Source: Actinomycetes bacterium
GTDB lineage: Bacteria > Actinomycetota > Actinomycetes > Actinomycetales > Dermatophilaceae
Direction of reading: 5' to 3'
NCBI GenBank assembly: GCA_021783215.1
Contig: JAJXUB010000007.1
Span: 1 to 45,657 of the forward strand
Length of the DNA stretch: 45,657 bases
Position numbers and translations under genes: made by a program. Below, piece by piece: positions 1 through 9,193 of the stretch; positions within the stretch are counted from its first letter, which is position 1, and the number at the start of each line of letters is the position of its first letter. The notes under the pieces are model-generated. The model had not been told where the DNA came from. It saw only the letters and a list, made by a program, of their open reading frames with translations, and did not search any database.

Positions 1-28
1 GTTCAACCAGGTCGCCACCTCGGTGTAG
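1..28 (+). CDS. 3' tail of a probable Flp-type pilin (cut by window edge)
   Basis: Reading from base 2, eight codons (FNQVATSV) end in TAG at 26-28. Flp/Fap pilins are short proteins ending in a loosely conserved hydrophobic-polar tail, and a pilin gene is commonly the first gene of a tad locus such as the one that starts 330 bp downstream. Only eight residues are visible, so this rests on position and tail character; any other short gene could end this way. Confidence 0.3.
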
Positions 29-354
29 CGGGTCCCCGCCGCGTGAGGCTGGGCGCCCGGCTGCCATGGTGTGGGACCGGCGAGGTGCCTTCGTCGCATT
101 GACCAAGCCGTCCGCATAGAGCCTGAGTTGGGGTAGCATCCTGCGTGCCGGTTGGGTCTTTTGAGTCACGACCGGTGCGCCGAGCCGGTGCGTTGGTCGT
201 CATGTGGGCGCGGCGGGTTCGGCACGCACGGCGACGGTTGGCGGTTGATGTCCGAGGAGCTGGTTGGACGCGGTAGCTTGACGAGCGGGTTGTCTCGCCT
301 GGCAGGGCGGTAGCCGACGACGCCCCTCGGATCGGTGACAGGGGAAGCTGGACT
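29..354. other. Non-coding leader upstream of the tad operon
   Basis: I see no credible gene in these 326 bp; the open frames have shadow-like Arg/Pro composition. The stretch holds a GGGCGCCC palindrome (51-58), a copy of CCGGTGCG repeated closely around 174-193 between ACGACC and GGTCGT arms, and a Shine-Dalgarno-like GGGGAAG about 8 nt before the tadE start. A promoter for the pilus operon is expected here, but I cannot place convincing -35 and -10 boxes. Confidence 0.4.
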
Positions 355-846
355 ATGGGGACTCAACGCTCCTCGCGCCGCGAGCGCGGCGCAGCGGCGG
401 TCGAGATGGCCATAATTCTCCCGCTGCTCCTTCTGGTTCTCGGCGGGATAGTTGACTGGGGACGGTTCATGTTCACGCAGGGCATCGCGACGAATGCGGC
501 CCGTGAGGCCGCGCGGGCACTGTCGGTCGGCTATGTCGTCGGGAACGTGAGCACTCCCGGTTCGGCTGCGGGACGGCTAGCCGCTAGTTCCTTCGGCGCG
601 CAGGGAACCCTCTCAGCCACCTACGAGTCCCTGGCCGCAGGAGCCAAGCTCGGTGTACCTCTGACGGAGACACAGTCGGCATGCACCTCCGCGTCGGGCG
701 TGGGCGATGCGGCGAGGGTGACGGTCGTTGTCAACGACTTCAGGTGGATCCTCCTGGGACCTGCTATGACGTTCTTCGGAGGCACGATCAGTGCGAAGCC
801 GAATGCCCAAGCGGTTGCAACGTGTACCGGAACGGGACCGGGATGA
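355..846 (+). CDS. tadE: TadE-like minor pseudopilin
   Basis: 163 aa. A basic head (residues 1-11, RSSRRERG) is followed by [20 protein letters not shown], the TadE signature: a prepilin-like cleavage region, a Glu near position +5, and one membrane helix (about 16-34). The rest is an extracytoplasmic domain. TadE-family proteins are processed by the prepilin peptidase and are needed for Flp pilus assembly. The start ATG follows GGGGAAG. The stop overlaps the next start by four bases (ATGA at 843-846), so translation is probably coupled. No prepilin peptidase (TadV) gene is in the window. Confidence 0.85.
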   Translation: MGTQRSSRRERGAAAVEMAIILPLLLLVLGGIVDWGRFMFTQGIATNAAREAARALSVGYVVGNVSTPGSAAGRLAASSFGAQGTLSATYESLAAGAKLGVPLTETQSACTSASGVGDAARVTVVVNDFRWILLGPAMTFFGGTISAKPNAQAVATCTGTGPG

Positions 847-2147
847 AGACAAAGTTCAGGTCGGAGCGCGGAGCCGTCGCAACGATCGTTGCGGCACTGG
901 TCTCCCTCGGCGTTGTCATGGGTTTCCTGGCACTATCCGTCGACGTCGGCCAGATGATGATGCAGAAACGACAGCTGCAGAACGGCGCCGATGCCACTGC
1001 GATGTATCTCGCGCGAAACTGCGCCAACGGCAGCTGCGATGTGACGACCAGCTCATCGACGTCGACGAGCCTGAACGACGCCAACTCATCGAGCGCGTCC
1101 AACGCCCTGCAGACCCGGTGCTTCTACCAGGTAACCACGTCCTCGGTCTCCGACTCGAACTGCCCGCCAACAGCGACGACGACGGGTACCTTCGCCGACT
1201 GTGGTCCATTCCCTCCGACGGTCAGCTCGGTGCTCCCGTTCGTCCAGGTCGCGACGAGGGCAAAATCGGCTGCTGCCGGGGGGCTGCGCAACTGGATTGC
1301 CCCCATCATCGGCCAAAGTGCCGACACGTCGGTCGGCGCGTGCGGGCGGGCCGCCTGGGGGGTAGCGGGATCCTATTCGGGCACGGTGCCGTTCGCAATC
1401 TCGACCTGCGAATGGCAGAGCTACACGGGGAGCGACTCCGAGAAAGGTCTGCCGGCAACGGTGGTTGCGCCACCCAATGGCACATCACCAGGCTACGGCG
1501 GGCCCGGACAGCCTGCCTGGCCTGCGCCCTATGCCGGGTGGCCGAACCAGCCGGGCCACGAGCTCTACGTGATGAGCCATGATACCGGCGGCGACAACTG
1601 CTCCTTCAAGGGGAAGGACACCAACGGCGGTTTCGGCTGGCTCACCACGGGTTCCTCATGTGACGTGACGATCTCATCGGTCAACAACGTCGACTACTGG
1701 GCGTTGATCCAGACGGGGAACAGTGTCCCGAGCACGTGCACGTCGGTGCTCCCGACATTCCTCGAGACGGTCATCGACATTCCGGTCTTCGACTGCCTGG
1801 TCGTGAACAACTCGGGCACCCCCACCGGCGGGATCGGCTCGTACAACTGTGACGCCGGTACGACGTCCGGCGGCGGCAGCAAGACGTACTACCACCTCGC
1901 GGGGTACGCGAAGTTCTACTTGAGCGGCTATCACTTCTCCAGCATGTCGGGTGGCAGCGCCGTTCCCCCCAACACGCCGCCCTGCAGCAGCGCGTCCCCG
2001 CAGCTGAACGCGCCGTGGACGGGGGAGAGTGGGCGATGCCTTTCGGGATGGTTCGTCAGCGGGACCCTTCAGGCCCCGACCATCGTTCCGCCCAGCTCGA
2101 TCGGCGGTGGAAACTTCGGCGCCGTGGCAGTCCTACCAGCCGGCTGA
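843..2147 (+). CDS. tadG: TadG-like pilus assembly protein (Flp operon, membrane anchored)
   Basis: 434 aa from the ATG that overlaps the tadE stop; a longer upstream frame exists but would run inside tadE. After a basic stretch ([10 protein letters not shown]) comes [48 protein letters not shown], the TadG/TadE_N signature: one membrane helix followed by the 'DVGxxxxxRxxLQNxADAxA' motif. The remainder is a Ser/Thr/Gly-rich extracytoplasmic domain with many Cys residues, likely disulfide-stabilised outside the membrane. The family is thought to join the pilus machinery or its envelope anchor; an exact role is not established. Confidence 0.8.
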   Translation: MKTKFRSERGAVATIVAALVSLGVVMGFLALSVDVGQMMMQKRQLQNGADATAMYLARNCANGSCDVTTSSSTSTSLNDANSSSASNALQTRCFYQVTTSSVSDSNCPPTATTTGTFADCGPFPPTVSSVLPFVQVATRAKSAAAGGLRNWIAPIIGQSADTSVGACGRAAWGVAGSYSGTVPFAISTCEWQSYTGSDSEKGLPATVVAPPNGTSPGYGGPGQPAWPAPYAGWPNQPGHELYVMSHDTGGDNCSFKGKDTNGGFGWLTTGSSCDVTISSVNNVDYWALIQTGNSVPSTCTSVLPTFLETVIDIPVFDCLVVNNSGTPTGGIGSYNCDAGTTSGGGSKTYYHLAGYAKFYLSGYHFSSMSGGSAVPPNTPPCSSASPQLNAPWTGESGRCLSGWFVSGTLQAPTIVPPSSIGGGNFGAVAVLPAG

Positions 2148-2232
2148 GCCGAGACGACCGCTATCGCTGAGCACACAGGAACGACCACCAGTCCTGACCT
2201 TCGCCCCCAACCCGTAAGGACATCGCACCCGC

Positions 2233-3018
2233 ATGGGCCGCCGCATTCTCGCCATCCTGGCCGCATTCGTTCTCGCTCTCGTGGGCGCCGTCCTTGTCCT
2301 GCTGTACGCCAGGGGGGCCGACCAGCGGGCGCTCGAGGGAGCGCAGCCGACCACCGTCTACGTCAGCCAGTCGGCCGTCCCGGCGGGCAGGTCCCTTAGG
2401 GACGCGCTCGCCCAGAACCTCATCTCCAAGACCCAGCTCGCCGCCAAGGCAGTCCCTGCGGGGGCCTTGACGACGGTTGACCAGGCGAACGAGGCGCGCG
2501 TCGCTGTCGCCGACATCCCACCCGGGACCTACCTGCTCCAGAGCCAGTTCGGGTCCTCGGTCATGACCCAGCGAACGGTCCCGGTCCCGCCTGGGATGCT
2601 CGCGATCTCCGTAAGCCTCACCGACCCACAGCGGGTCGGCACCTTCGTCACGCCGGGCAGCTACATCACGATCTTCGAGACGTATGCCGAGAAGAAGTTC
2701 GGCACCGACCCTGCCACCAAGCAGTTCAACGACCTTGGTCTCAAGGCGACGTCCGTGCTCCTCTCGCACGTCCAGGTGATCGGCATGGGGAGCTCGACCC
2801 AGCTGCCGACGGCCAGCCCGACCAGTGGCACCGCCCAGAACGGCCAGACCCAGGGGAACCAGCTGCTCGTGACCGTGGCCGTCGCGCCGCAGGACTCCGT
2901 GCGGCTCGTGCACGCGATCAACCAGTACATCCTGTATGCCGGGCTCGAGGGTCAGAACACGAAGGTGCCACCAGGGATGTCCATCGATGACGCCACCGTG
3001 AACAAAGGAACGCAGTGA
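2233..3018 (+). CDS. cpaB: CpaB/RcpC-like Flp pilus assembly protein (SAF domain)
   Basis: 261 aa. One N-terminal membrane helix (about 5-24) anchors an extracytoplasmic part with an SAF domain at about 40-105 (TVYVSQSAVPAGRSL, then VADIPPGTYL) and an RcpC-like C-terminal region. In other Tad systems CpaB/RcpC influences pilus stability at the outer envelope; in a monoderm it presumably acts in the wall. A purine-rich AAGGA lies about 12 nt before the ATG, a long spacing. The stop overlaps the GTG start of the next gene (GTGA at 3015-3018). Confidence 0.82.
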   Translation: MGRRILAILAAFVLALVGAVLVLLYARGADQRALEGAQPTTVYVSQSAVPAGRSLRDALAQNLISKTQLAAKAVPAGALTTVDQANEARVAVADIPPGTYLLQSQFGSSVMTQRTVPVPPGMLAISVSLTDPQRVGTFVTPGSYITIFETYAEKKFGTDPATKQFNDLGLKATSVLLSHVQVIGMGSSTQLPTASPTSGTAQNGQTQGNQLLVTVAVAPQDSVRLVHAINQYILYAGLEGQNTKVPPGMSIDDATVNKGTQ

Positions 3019-4193
3019 ACGTCCTCTGGGACGCCGCCGCGGACGCCTCGGAGCGATATCGGTTCGCGCTGGGGGATGACTTCGAGCAGCTGACGGCCCC
3101 TGCCATCGTCGCTCGGGCTCTTCATGAGAACCCGGGCATCGGACAGGTTGTCATCGGGCCCGACGTCGACCTTGTCCTGGCCTGCGATCTTGCCGACAGC
3201 GCGCGACTTGACCGACCCGGGTTGGGCGTGATCCTCCTGCGACACCGGCTCGACGTCACGGCCATGAGCCAGGCGCTGCGGGCTGGGATCCGGGAGGTCA
3301 TCGCCGCCGATGACCAGACGGCGCTGGCCGATGCCGTGCGCCGCAGCCGCGAGCTGACCGCGCGCCTGGCAGGCCATGCCACCGGGCAGCAGGGAAGCAA
3401 CGACGGGAAGGTCGTCACGGTCTTCTCCGCCAAAGGAGGTGTCGGCAAGACGACGTTGTCGACGAACCTCGCCTGTTACCTCGCGAGCATCGGGCAGCGG
3501 ACCCTCCTCATCGACCTCGACCTGTCGTTCGGGGACGTGGCCATCAGCCTCCAGCTGTTGCCGACCAGATCGGTCCACGACGCCGTCGCCATGCTTGGGC
3601 ACCTCGACGAGCAGGGCGTCAAGGCCCTCGTGACCCATCACGCTGACAGCGGCCTGGACGTCATCTGCGCCCCTTCGGACCCGGCCGACGCCGACCGCAC
3701 TCCAGCGTCCGTCGTCACGGAGCTGCTCCGGGTGGCGCGCCTCCACTACGACTACGTCGTCCTCGACACACCCCCGGCCTTCACCGAGCACGTGCTCGCC
3801 GCGTGCGACCTCAGCAACCTGCTCATCCTCATCGCAACGCTCGACATCCCCGCGGTCAAGAACCTCAAGATCGCCCTCGACACCCTGGATGTCCTCGGCA
3901 GTCCCCGCGACTCGCGTGTCATCGTGCTCAACCGCTCGGACGCGAAGGCCGGCCTGCGCTCGGAGGACGTCGTGTCCGCCATCAAGGCGCCCATCGCCCT
4001 CAACATCCCCGCCAGCGCCGCGGTCCCGGCAAGCATCAACCGTGGGGTTCCCATCATCCTGGACGACCCGCGTCAACCGGTCAGCGCCGCGATGCGCGAG
4101 CTCGCGGACATCCACGTTCGGCAGCGCTTCGGCGCCCACGTGGACCCACCCGATGCTCGGCGGGCGTTCGGCCTGCTTCGGCGGACGAAGTGA
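3015..4193 (+). CDS. cpaE: CpaE-like pilus localization ATPase (MinD/ParA fold)
   Basis: 392 aa, GTG start overlapping the cpaB stop. An N-terminal receiver-like region (about 1-120) lacks an obvious phospho-acceptor Asp. The C-terminal half is a MinD/ParA ATPase with deviant Walker A KGGVGKTT at 140-147, the LLIDLDLSFGD switch, and Walker B-like VLDTPPAFTE. CpaE/TadZ proteins place the secretion complex at a pole and recruit TadA. Position between cpaB and tadA is the normal order. Confidence 0.85.
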   Translation: MNVLWDAAADASERYRFALGDDFEQLTAPAIVARALHENPGIGQVVIGPDVDLVLACDLADSARLDRPGLGVILLRHRLDVTAMSQALRAGIREVIAADDQTALADAVRRSRELTARLAGHATGQQGSNDGKVVTVFSAKGGVGKTTLSTNLACYLASIGQRTLLIDLDLSFGDVAISLQLLPTRSVHDAVAMLGHLDEQGVKALVTHHADSGLDVICAPSDPADADRTPASVVTELLRVARLHYDYVVLDTPPAFTEHVLAACDLSNLLILIATLDIPAVKNLKIALDTLDVLGSPRDSRVIVLNRSDAKAGLRSEDVVSAIKAPIALNIPASAAVPASINRGVPIILDDPRQPVSAAMRELADIHVRQRFGAHVDPPDARRAFGLLRRTK

Positions 4194-4218
4194 GCCGGCG
4201 GATGGACAGGAGCACCAC

Positions 4219-5589
4219 ATGAGCAGCCTTGCCGACCGGCTCGAGAACGTCCGCCGCTCCGCGGCACCCCAGTCCGCGGGGCAGGCCGCGGCCTCCGGGC
4301 AGGACGCGCCCGTCGACGACCCACTCGGCGCGGTGAAGGAGCGGGTCCATCAGGAGCTGCTGGACATCCTGGGCCCACGGCTCTACGACCCGCATCTGAG
4401 GGAGGCGGACCTGGCCGCCCAGGTGCGCCAGACGCTCCAGGACGTCATCGAGGCCGAGCAGACTCCGCTCTCCCTCGGCGACCGGACGAGGATCTCTCAA
4501 GAGGTGTCCGACGAGATCCTCGGCCACGGCCCGATAGAGCCGCTCCTGCGGGACCCGGAAGTCAGCGAGATCATGGTCAACGGGCCGGACCACATCTTCG
4601 TCGAGCGCGCGGGCAAGATCTACCCAGTCGACGCGCGGTTCTCGAACGATACTCACCTGCGGCGAGTCATTGACAAGATCGTCGCTCGGGTCGGGCGTCG
4701 GGTCGACGAGTCGAGCCCGCTCGTCGACGCCCGGCTTCCGGACGGCTCGCGCGTCAACGCGGTCATCGCCCCAGTGGCCCTCGACGGCGCGATCCTGACG
4801 ATCCGCAAGTTCTCCGCCGAGCCCTTCACGGACCGGGACCTCATCGCCTTCGGGACGATGTCGCCGACTGTGCGGGACTTCCTCGACGCCTGCGTCAAAG
4901 GCCGACGCAACATCGTCATCAGCGGCGGCACTGGTTCGGGCAAGACGACGACGCTCAACGTCATGTCGGCCTTCCTGCCCGGGGACGAGCGGATCGTCAC
5001 CATCGAGGACGCCGCCGAGCTTCAGCTCAAGCAACAGCACGTGCTTCGCCTCGAGGCACGGCCGGCCAACATCGAGGGCAAGGGCGCCATCGTCATCCGT
5101 GACCTCGTCCGCAACTCCTTGCGCATGCGGCCTGACCGCATCGTCGTCGGCGAGGTGCGAGACGGCGCGGCCCTCGACATGCTGCAGGCGATGAACACCG
5201 GTCACGACGGCTCGATCACGACCGTCCACGCGAACAGCCCGCGGGATGCGCTCTCCCGGCTCGAGACGATGGTCCTCATGGCAGGTATCGACCTGCCCGT
5301 GCGCGCCATACGCGACCAGGTGAGCAGCGCGATCGACCTCGTCATCCAGCAGGCGCGTCTGAAGGACGGCTCCCGCCGGATCATCCAGATCTCCGAGGTT
5401 GTCGGGATGGAGGGGGACGTCATCACGATGCAGGACCTCTTCACGTTCGACTACTCCGCCGGTCGGGACCAGGAGGGCCGCTACCTCGGTCAGCTCGTCG
5501 CCACCGGCATACGCCCCCACTTCATGCAGGACCTCGCGGACCTCGGCGTCGAGCTGCCCCCGGGCCTTTTCGCGTACGGGGCTCGATGA
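4219..5589 (+). CDS. tadA: TadA/CpaF secretion ATPase
   Basis: 456 aa from the ATG at 4219; the frame stays open further upstream, but that part lies inside cpaE. Type II/IV secretion ATPase of the CpaF family: N-terminal domain with GPIEPLLRDPEVSEIMVNGP, Walker A GGTGSGKTTT around 236, Asp box ERIVTIEDAAEL, Walker B RPDRIVVGEVRDGAA, and His box GHDGSITTVHANSP. It powers both pilus extension and retraction in Tad systems, acting as a cytoplasmic hexamer on the TadB/TadC platform. The stop overlaps the next ATG (ATGA, 5586-5589). Confidence 0.93.
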   Translation: MSSLADRLENVRRSAAPQSAGQAAASGQDAPVDDPLGAVKERVHQELLDILGPRLYDPHLREADLAAQVRQTLQDVIEAEQTPLSLGDRTRISQEVSDEILGHGPIEPLLRDPEVSEIMVNGPDHIFVERAGKIYPVDARFSNDTHLRRVIDKIVARVGRRVDESSPLVDARLPDGSRVNAVIAPVALDGAILTIRKFSAEPFTDRDLIAFGTMSPTVRDFLDACVKGRRNIVISGGTGSGKTTTLNVMSAFLPGDERIVTIEDAAELQLKQQHVLRLEARPANIEGKGAIVIRDLVRNSLRMRPDRIVVGEVRDGAALDMLQAMNTGHDGSITTVHANSPRDALSRLETMVLMAGIDLPVRAIRDQVSSAIDLVIQQARLKDGSRRIIQISEVVGMEGDVITMQDLFTFDYSAGRDQEGRYLGQLVATGIRPHFMQDLADLGVELPPGLFAYGAR

Positions 5590-6536
5590 TGCGCGTCGCC
5601 CGAGCCTTCCTGGCCGCCGGCGCCCTCGTCGTCGCCGTGCCCATGGCCGGGTATGCCGCCTCCGTCGCGCTCCCCGCAACGATCAGCGGCGTGTCGGTGT
5701 CCTCCGGGACCGTCTCGGGAAATGTCATCGTCCGGGGGGGCCAGGAGACCGTCGACGTCGACGCGACCTCGGTCAAGGGCACCCTCGCCGGGCACGACGT
5801 GCCGGTCAGGGTGACGCCGGCGGCACGGGAGACACGGACGACCTTCCTCGTCATCGACACGAGCAGCTCGATGTCCGTCGCCGACCTGGCGACGGTGAAG
5901 ACCGCGGTCCAGGGCTTCCTCGCGGCAGCCCCGACGGACGTCTCCATCGGGGTCGTCTCCTTCAGCGACACGCCGACCCTGGACCTCCCGCCGACGAAGG
6001 ACCGCAACGCGGTCCAACGGGTCGTCGACGCCCTCCATCCCCTTGCCAACACGGCGCTCTTCGCGGCGGTCGAGCTCGTCGTCCACCAGCTCGGCAACTC
6101 CGGTGACCGCAGCTTCGTCCTGCTCAGCGACGGCGGTGAGACCGTCGTGCCGCTGCCCCGCCAGGCGACCGAGCTGACCAGCGTCGTCGCTGATGTCCGA
6201 GCGCACAACGTCCGCGGCGAGGTCATCCGCTTCAAGACGGACGAGAGCAACGACGGGGTCCTCAGCAGCCTCGCCTCGGCAGGTGGTGGGTCGGTGTCGC
6301 AGGCGACGGATGCGCAAGCCGTCTCGAGTGCCTTCACCGCCGCCGCCAAGGCACTCGACTCCCAGGCGGCATGGTCGATCCAGCCGACGGTGGCGCTCGT
6401 CGGTCGTCAGCCGCTTGTCCTGACCGGGATGGCAAGTGGTCACCCGTTCACGGCCGAGACGACGATCGACTTCGGGACCGGCTTCACGCCGGCGCCAACG
6501 GCTTCCTCGTCGGTTGAGTCATCCTCACCGTATTGA
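5586..6536 (+). CDS. Secreted VWA-domain protein, apparently the N-terminal part of a VWA-TadB fusion
   Basis: 316 aa. A signal peptide or N-terminal anchor (about 1-25) leads into a von Willebrand factor A domain with an intact MIDAS: D91-TSS-S95, the later Thr in LANTALF and the Asp in LLSDGGE. After about residue 270 comes a Ser/Thr/Pro linker. The frame ends at TGA 6534-6536. Downstream the same frame reopens at once and encodes a Gly/Ser linker, a membrane helix and TadB, without a canonical start codon until 6693. The simplest reading is a single 674-aa protein carrying one nonsense codon, through mutation or sequence error. VWA domains bind ligands through a metal ion, which suggests an adhesive or assembly role outside the membrane. 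Confidence 0.78.
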   Translation: MMRVARAFLAAGALVVAVPMAGYAASVALPATISGVSVSSGTVSGNVIVRGGQETVDVDATSVKGTLAGHDVPVRVTPAARETRTTFLVIDTSSSMSVADLATVKTAVQGFLAAAPTDVSIGVVSFSDTPTLDLPPTKDRNAVQRVVDALHPLANTALFAAVELVVHQLGNSGDRSFVLLSDGGETVVPLPRQATELTSVVADVRAHNVRGEVIRFKTDESNDGVLSSLASAGGGSVSQATDAQAVSSAFTAAAKALDSQAAWSIQPTVALVGRQPLVLTGMASGHPFTAETTIDFGTGFTPAPTASSSVESSSPY

Positions 6537-6692
6537 TCCCCCCGGGGGGGTGCAGGAACCTTCGGCGCCGGCTCGTCGAGCGGCGGCCCAGCGGCGCTGT
6601 CCCTGTCGAGCCTGCTGCATGGCAGCGGACGTGCGCTCGCCCTCGGCATCGTCGCCCTGTTCCTGGCCGCCTTCCTCGCCACCGTCGGGGTC

Positions 6693-7610
6693 GTGGCCCC
6701 GCTGTTCCGGAGCCGGCGCAGGGAGCGGGTCGAGGCGATCCAGCAGTATGCGGCCGGGATCGTGCCGACCGTCGGCGCCGTCGCGACGAAGGCCCAACCC
6801 TCTGCGGTGAGCCAGCAGCTGATCCAGCTCGGGGACCGCGTCATGGAGGGGCGCGAGTCGACGACCCGGACCATGGACCTCATCGAGCGCGCGGACCTGC
6901 CGTGGCGTGCGGGGGAGTGGTTCGTCCTGCGGGTCCTGGCCGACGTCATCGGTGGGGCACTCGGGCTCCTCGTCTTCCGCAACGGCGCGTGGTGGCTCGG
7001 GCTGCTCGCTGGGGCGCTTCTCGGCGTCCTGTTCCCGGCGGTCGCGCTCCGCTACCTCGCCCGGCGTCGAGCGACCCGGTTCGAGCTCCTCCTGCCCGAC
7101 GTTCTCATGTTGGTCGCGACGTCGCTGTCCAGCGGCTTCTCGCTGCAGCAGGCGTTGGACGCCGTTGCCCGGGATGCCGCCGAGCCGGCCGCGAAGGAGT
7201 TCTCCCGGGCGCTCGCGGAGACGCGCATCGGCTCGGACATCGCAGAGGCTCTCGAGCGGATGTCCGTCCGGATGGACAGCGAGAACCTCCGGTGGACGAC
7301 GATGGCCATCCGGATCCAGCGTGAGGTCGGCGGAAACCTCGCCGAGACGTTGAGGACGACGGCCAAGACGCTGCGCGAGCGCGAGTCCCTGAAGCGCCAG
7401 GTGCGGGCGTTCTCGGCAGAGGGGCGCCTGTCGGCATACATCCTCATCGCCTTGCCGATCGGTGTCTTCCTCTACAGCTGCCTCGTCAACTACGACTACG
7501 TCTCGCTCCTGTGGACCAACCCACTCGGCATCCTCATGCTTGTCGCCGGCGCTGTCGCCATGGTGGCGGGCGTCTTCTGGATGCGTAAAGTCGTCCAGAT
7601 CGAGGTCTGA
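6693..7610 (+). CDS. tadB: TadB-like pilus platform protein (type II secretion F family)
   Basis: 305 aa from the first canonical start (GTG 6693) after the upstream TGA. The protein-like frame extends back to 6537 and adds a Gly/Ser linker plus a membrane helix (LALGIVALFLAAFLATVGVV), which a GTG 6693 start would cut in half, so this start is doubtful. The body shows two membrane segments, the cytoplasmic T2SSF domain (LLPDVLMLVATSLSSGFSLQQALD) and two C-terminal helices. TadB is one of two inner-membrane platform proteins driven by TadA. It is in the same frame as the VWA ORF. Confidence 0.8.
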   Translation: MAPLFRSRRRERVEAIQQYAAGIVPTVGAVATKAQPSAVSQQLIQLGDRVMEGRESTTRTMDLIERADLPWRAGEWFVLRVLADVIGGALGLLVFRNGAWWLGLLAGALLGVLFPAVALRYLARRRATRFELLLPDVLMLVATSLSSGFSLQQALDAVARDAAEPAAKEFSRALAETRIGSDIAEALERMSVRMDSENLRWTTMAIRIQREVGGNLAETLRTTAKTLRERESLKRQVRAFSAEGRLSAYILIALPIGVFLYSCLVNYDYVSLLWTNPLGILMLVAGAVAMVAGVFWMRKVVQIEV

Positions 7611-7612
7611 CC

Positions 7613-8530
7613 ATGCTGCTCCTTATCGGCCTTGTCCTCGTCATCGTGGCCCTAGCCTTCCTCGTTCTCACTACCGCCCTCGGCGCCGGGCAGACCACCG
7701 GGGTCGCGAGGTCTCTCGAGCTCATCGAGAACAGGCCGGTGACGGCTCGTGAGGTGGCCCGGCACGACCTCGCAGGACGCGACCGGATCCTCGCGCCGAT
7801 CCTCGAGTCAACGCGCGGACTCGGCCGCCGGCTCACCCCGAGCGGCGCGATGGCCCGGATGACGCTCTCGCTGGACAGGGCGGGCAACCCTCCGGCCTGG
7901 ACCGTCGAGCGGATCCTCGGCGCCAAGGGGGCGCTGCTCTTCGTCGGGGTCCTCGTCGGGATCCTCGTCGCAGGGTTGTCCGTCCGCGGGCTCCTCTACG
8001 CCGCCGTCGGTGCGGCGTTGCTCTTCTGGCTGCCCGACCTTCTCGTCTACAACGCCGGCCTCCGACGGCAGGATGAGCTGCGGAAGGGTCTCGCCGACGC
8101 CCTCGACATGCTTACGGTGTGCGTCGAGGCGGGGCAGGGTTTCGATGCGGCGCTCCTGCAGGTCGCCCGCGCTGCCAAGGGCCCGATCTCCGGCGAGTTC
8201 GCCCGCGCCCTGTCGGAGATCCAGATCGGGCGCACGCGCGGCGAGGCGTTCTCAGCGTTGGGCGACCGGGCCACGGCGCCGGAGGTGAAGAACTTCGTCT
8301 CGGCCCTCGTCCAGGCCGACCGGCTCGGGCTGCCTGTCGGGGCTGTCCTGCGGGAGCAGGCAAACAACATGCGCCTCGTTCGGCGTCAGCGCGCCGAGGA
8401 GAAGGCCCAGAAGGTCACCGTGAAGATCCTCTTCCCCCTCCTCCTGTGCATCTTCCCGGCCCTCTTCATCGTCGTCATCGGTCCAGGCGCGATCCGGATG
8501 ATCCAGGTCTTCTCGCACCTCGGCCGCTGA
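7613..8530 (+). CDS. tadC: TadC-like pilus platform protein (type II secretion F family)
   Basis: 305 aa, two bases after the tadB stop. An N-terminal helix (about 1-23) is followed by two internal helices near 100-145, a T2SSF domain (DALDMLTVCVEAGQGFDAALLQVA) and a C-terminal helix (ILFPLLLCIFPALFIVVIG). It forms the membrane platform together with TadB. It is the last + strand gene of the pilus operon; a response-regulator gene faces it 27 bp on, with only a short hairpin (8551-8563) between. Confidence 0.87.
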   Translation: MLLLIGLVLVIVALAFLVLTTALGAGQTTGVARSLELIENRPVTAREVARHDLAGRDRILAPILESTRGLGRRLTPSGAMARMTLSLDRAGNPPAWTVERILGAKGALLFVGVLVGILVAGLSVRGLLYAAVGAALLFWLPDLLVYNAGLRRQDELRKGLADALDMLTVCVEAGQGFDAALLQVARAAKGPISGEFARALSEIQIGRTRGEAFSALGDRATAPEVKNFVSALVQADRLGLPVGAVLREQANNMRLVRRQRAEEKAQKVTVKILFPLLLCIFPALFIVVIGPGAIRMIQVFSHLGR

Positions 8531-8557
8531 GGCGGCGACATCTGGCAACGCGCTGAG

Positions 8558-9193
8558 TCAGCGGTTCTCCCCGGTCGTTGAGACGAGCCCGAGCCGAACG
8601 GCGGAGATGACCGCGCCGGCGCGGTTGCGGGCGCCGAGCTTGTCGTAGAGCTTGGCGATGTGCGTCTTGACGGTCGACTCGCTCATGATGAGCCGGCTCG
8701 CGACACCCGCCACGCTGAGGCCCTCAACGAGGAGCAGGAGGACGTCCTTCTCGCGGGGCGTCAGGAGGGGGGCGCTGTGCTGCCGGCGGACCGCGGCGGC
8801 CAGGCCCTCGGCGACGAAGGAGCGGGGATGTGCCGCGGCGTTCCTCACCGCCATGACGACCTCGTCCGCGGGTGCGGTCTTCAGGACCAGTGCGGATGCG
8901 CCGGCGTCCAGCGCGCCTAGAAGCGTTGCGTCGTCGTCGTGCATGGTCAGGACGACGATGCCGACGCGCGCGTCGTTGGCTCGCAGGTCACGGACCAGGT
9001 CGATGCCGTTCCCGTCGGGAAGCGACACGTCGACGACGGCGACGTCGAAGACTGCCGTCGCGACCAGCATCGTCGCCGCGTGAAGCGTCCCCGCCTGACC
9101 GACGACGCTGAGGTCCGGCTCGGCATCGACCATGCGTGCCAGGGCCTGCCGCACGAACGTGTGGTCCTCGACGAGGATCACACTCACACCCAT
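8558..9193 (-). CDS. NarL/LuxR-family response regulator
   Basis: 211 aa. The receiver domain has the acidic pair E9-D10, phospho-acceptor D55 (VAVVDVSLPDG) and a conserved Lys in LVLKTA. A LuxR-type HTH occupies about 145-205 (LTPREKDVLLLLVEGLSVAGVASRL, then ESTVKTHIAKLYDKLGARNR). The ATG has a good GAGGAGG site 7 nt away, and it overlaps the kinase gene's 3' end by ten bases, so the two are co-translated. It probably binds DNA as a phosphorylated dimer. Targets are unknown; the convergent tad operon and the nearby thioredoxin gene are the closest candidates. Confidence 0.9.
   Translation of the reverse strand: MGVSVILVEDHTFVRQALARMVDAEPDLSVVGQAGTLHAATMLVATAVFDVAVVDVSLPDGNGIDLVRDLRANDARVGIVVLTMHDDDATLLGALDAGASALVLKTAPADEVVMAVRNAAAHPRSFVAEGLAAAVRRQHSAPLLTPREKDVLLLLVEGLSVAGVASRLIMSESTVKTHIAKLYDKLGARNRAGAVISAVRLGLVSTTGENR

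Noticed and set aside
6538-6550. C6G7 run as the site of a frameshift between VWA and TadB
   Set aside because: Both parts are already in the same frame, so a single indel would break and not restore the reading; the TGA is the only interruption.
8551-8563. CGCTG-AGT-CAGCG hairpin between tadC and the response regulator as terminator
   Set aside because: Only five pairs and no T run; too weak to annotate with confidence.
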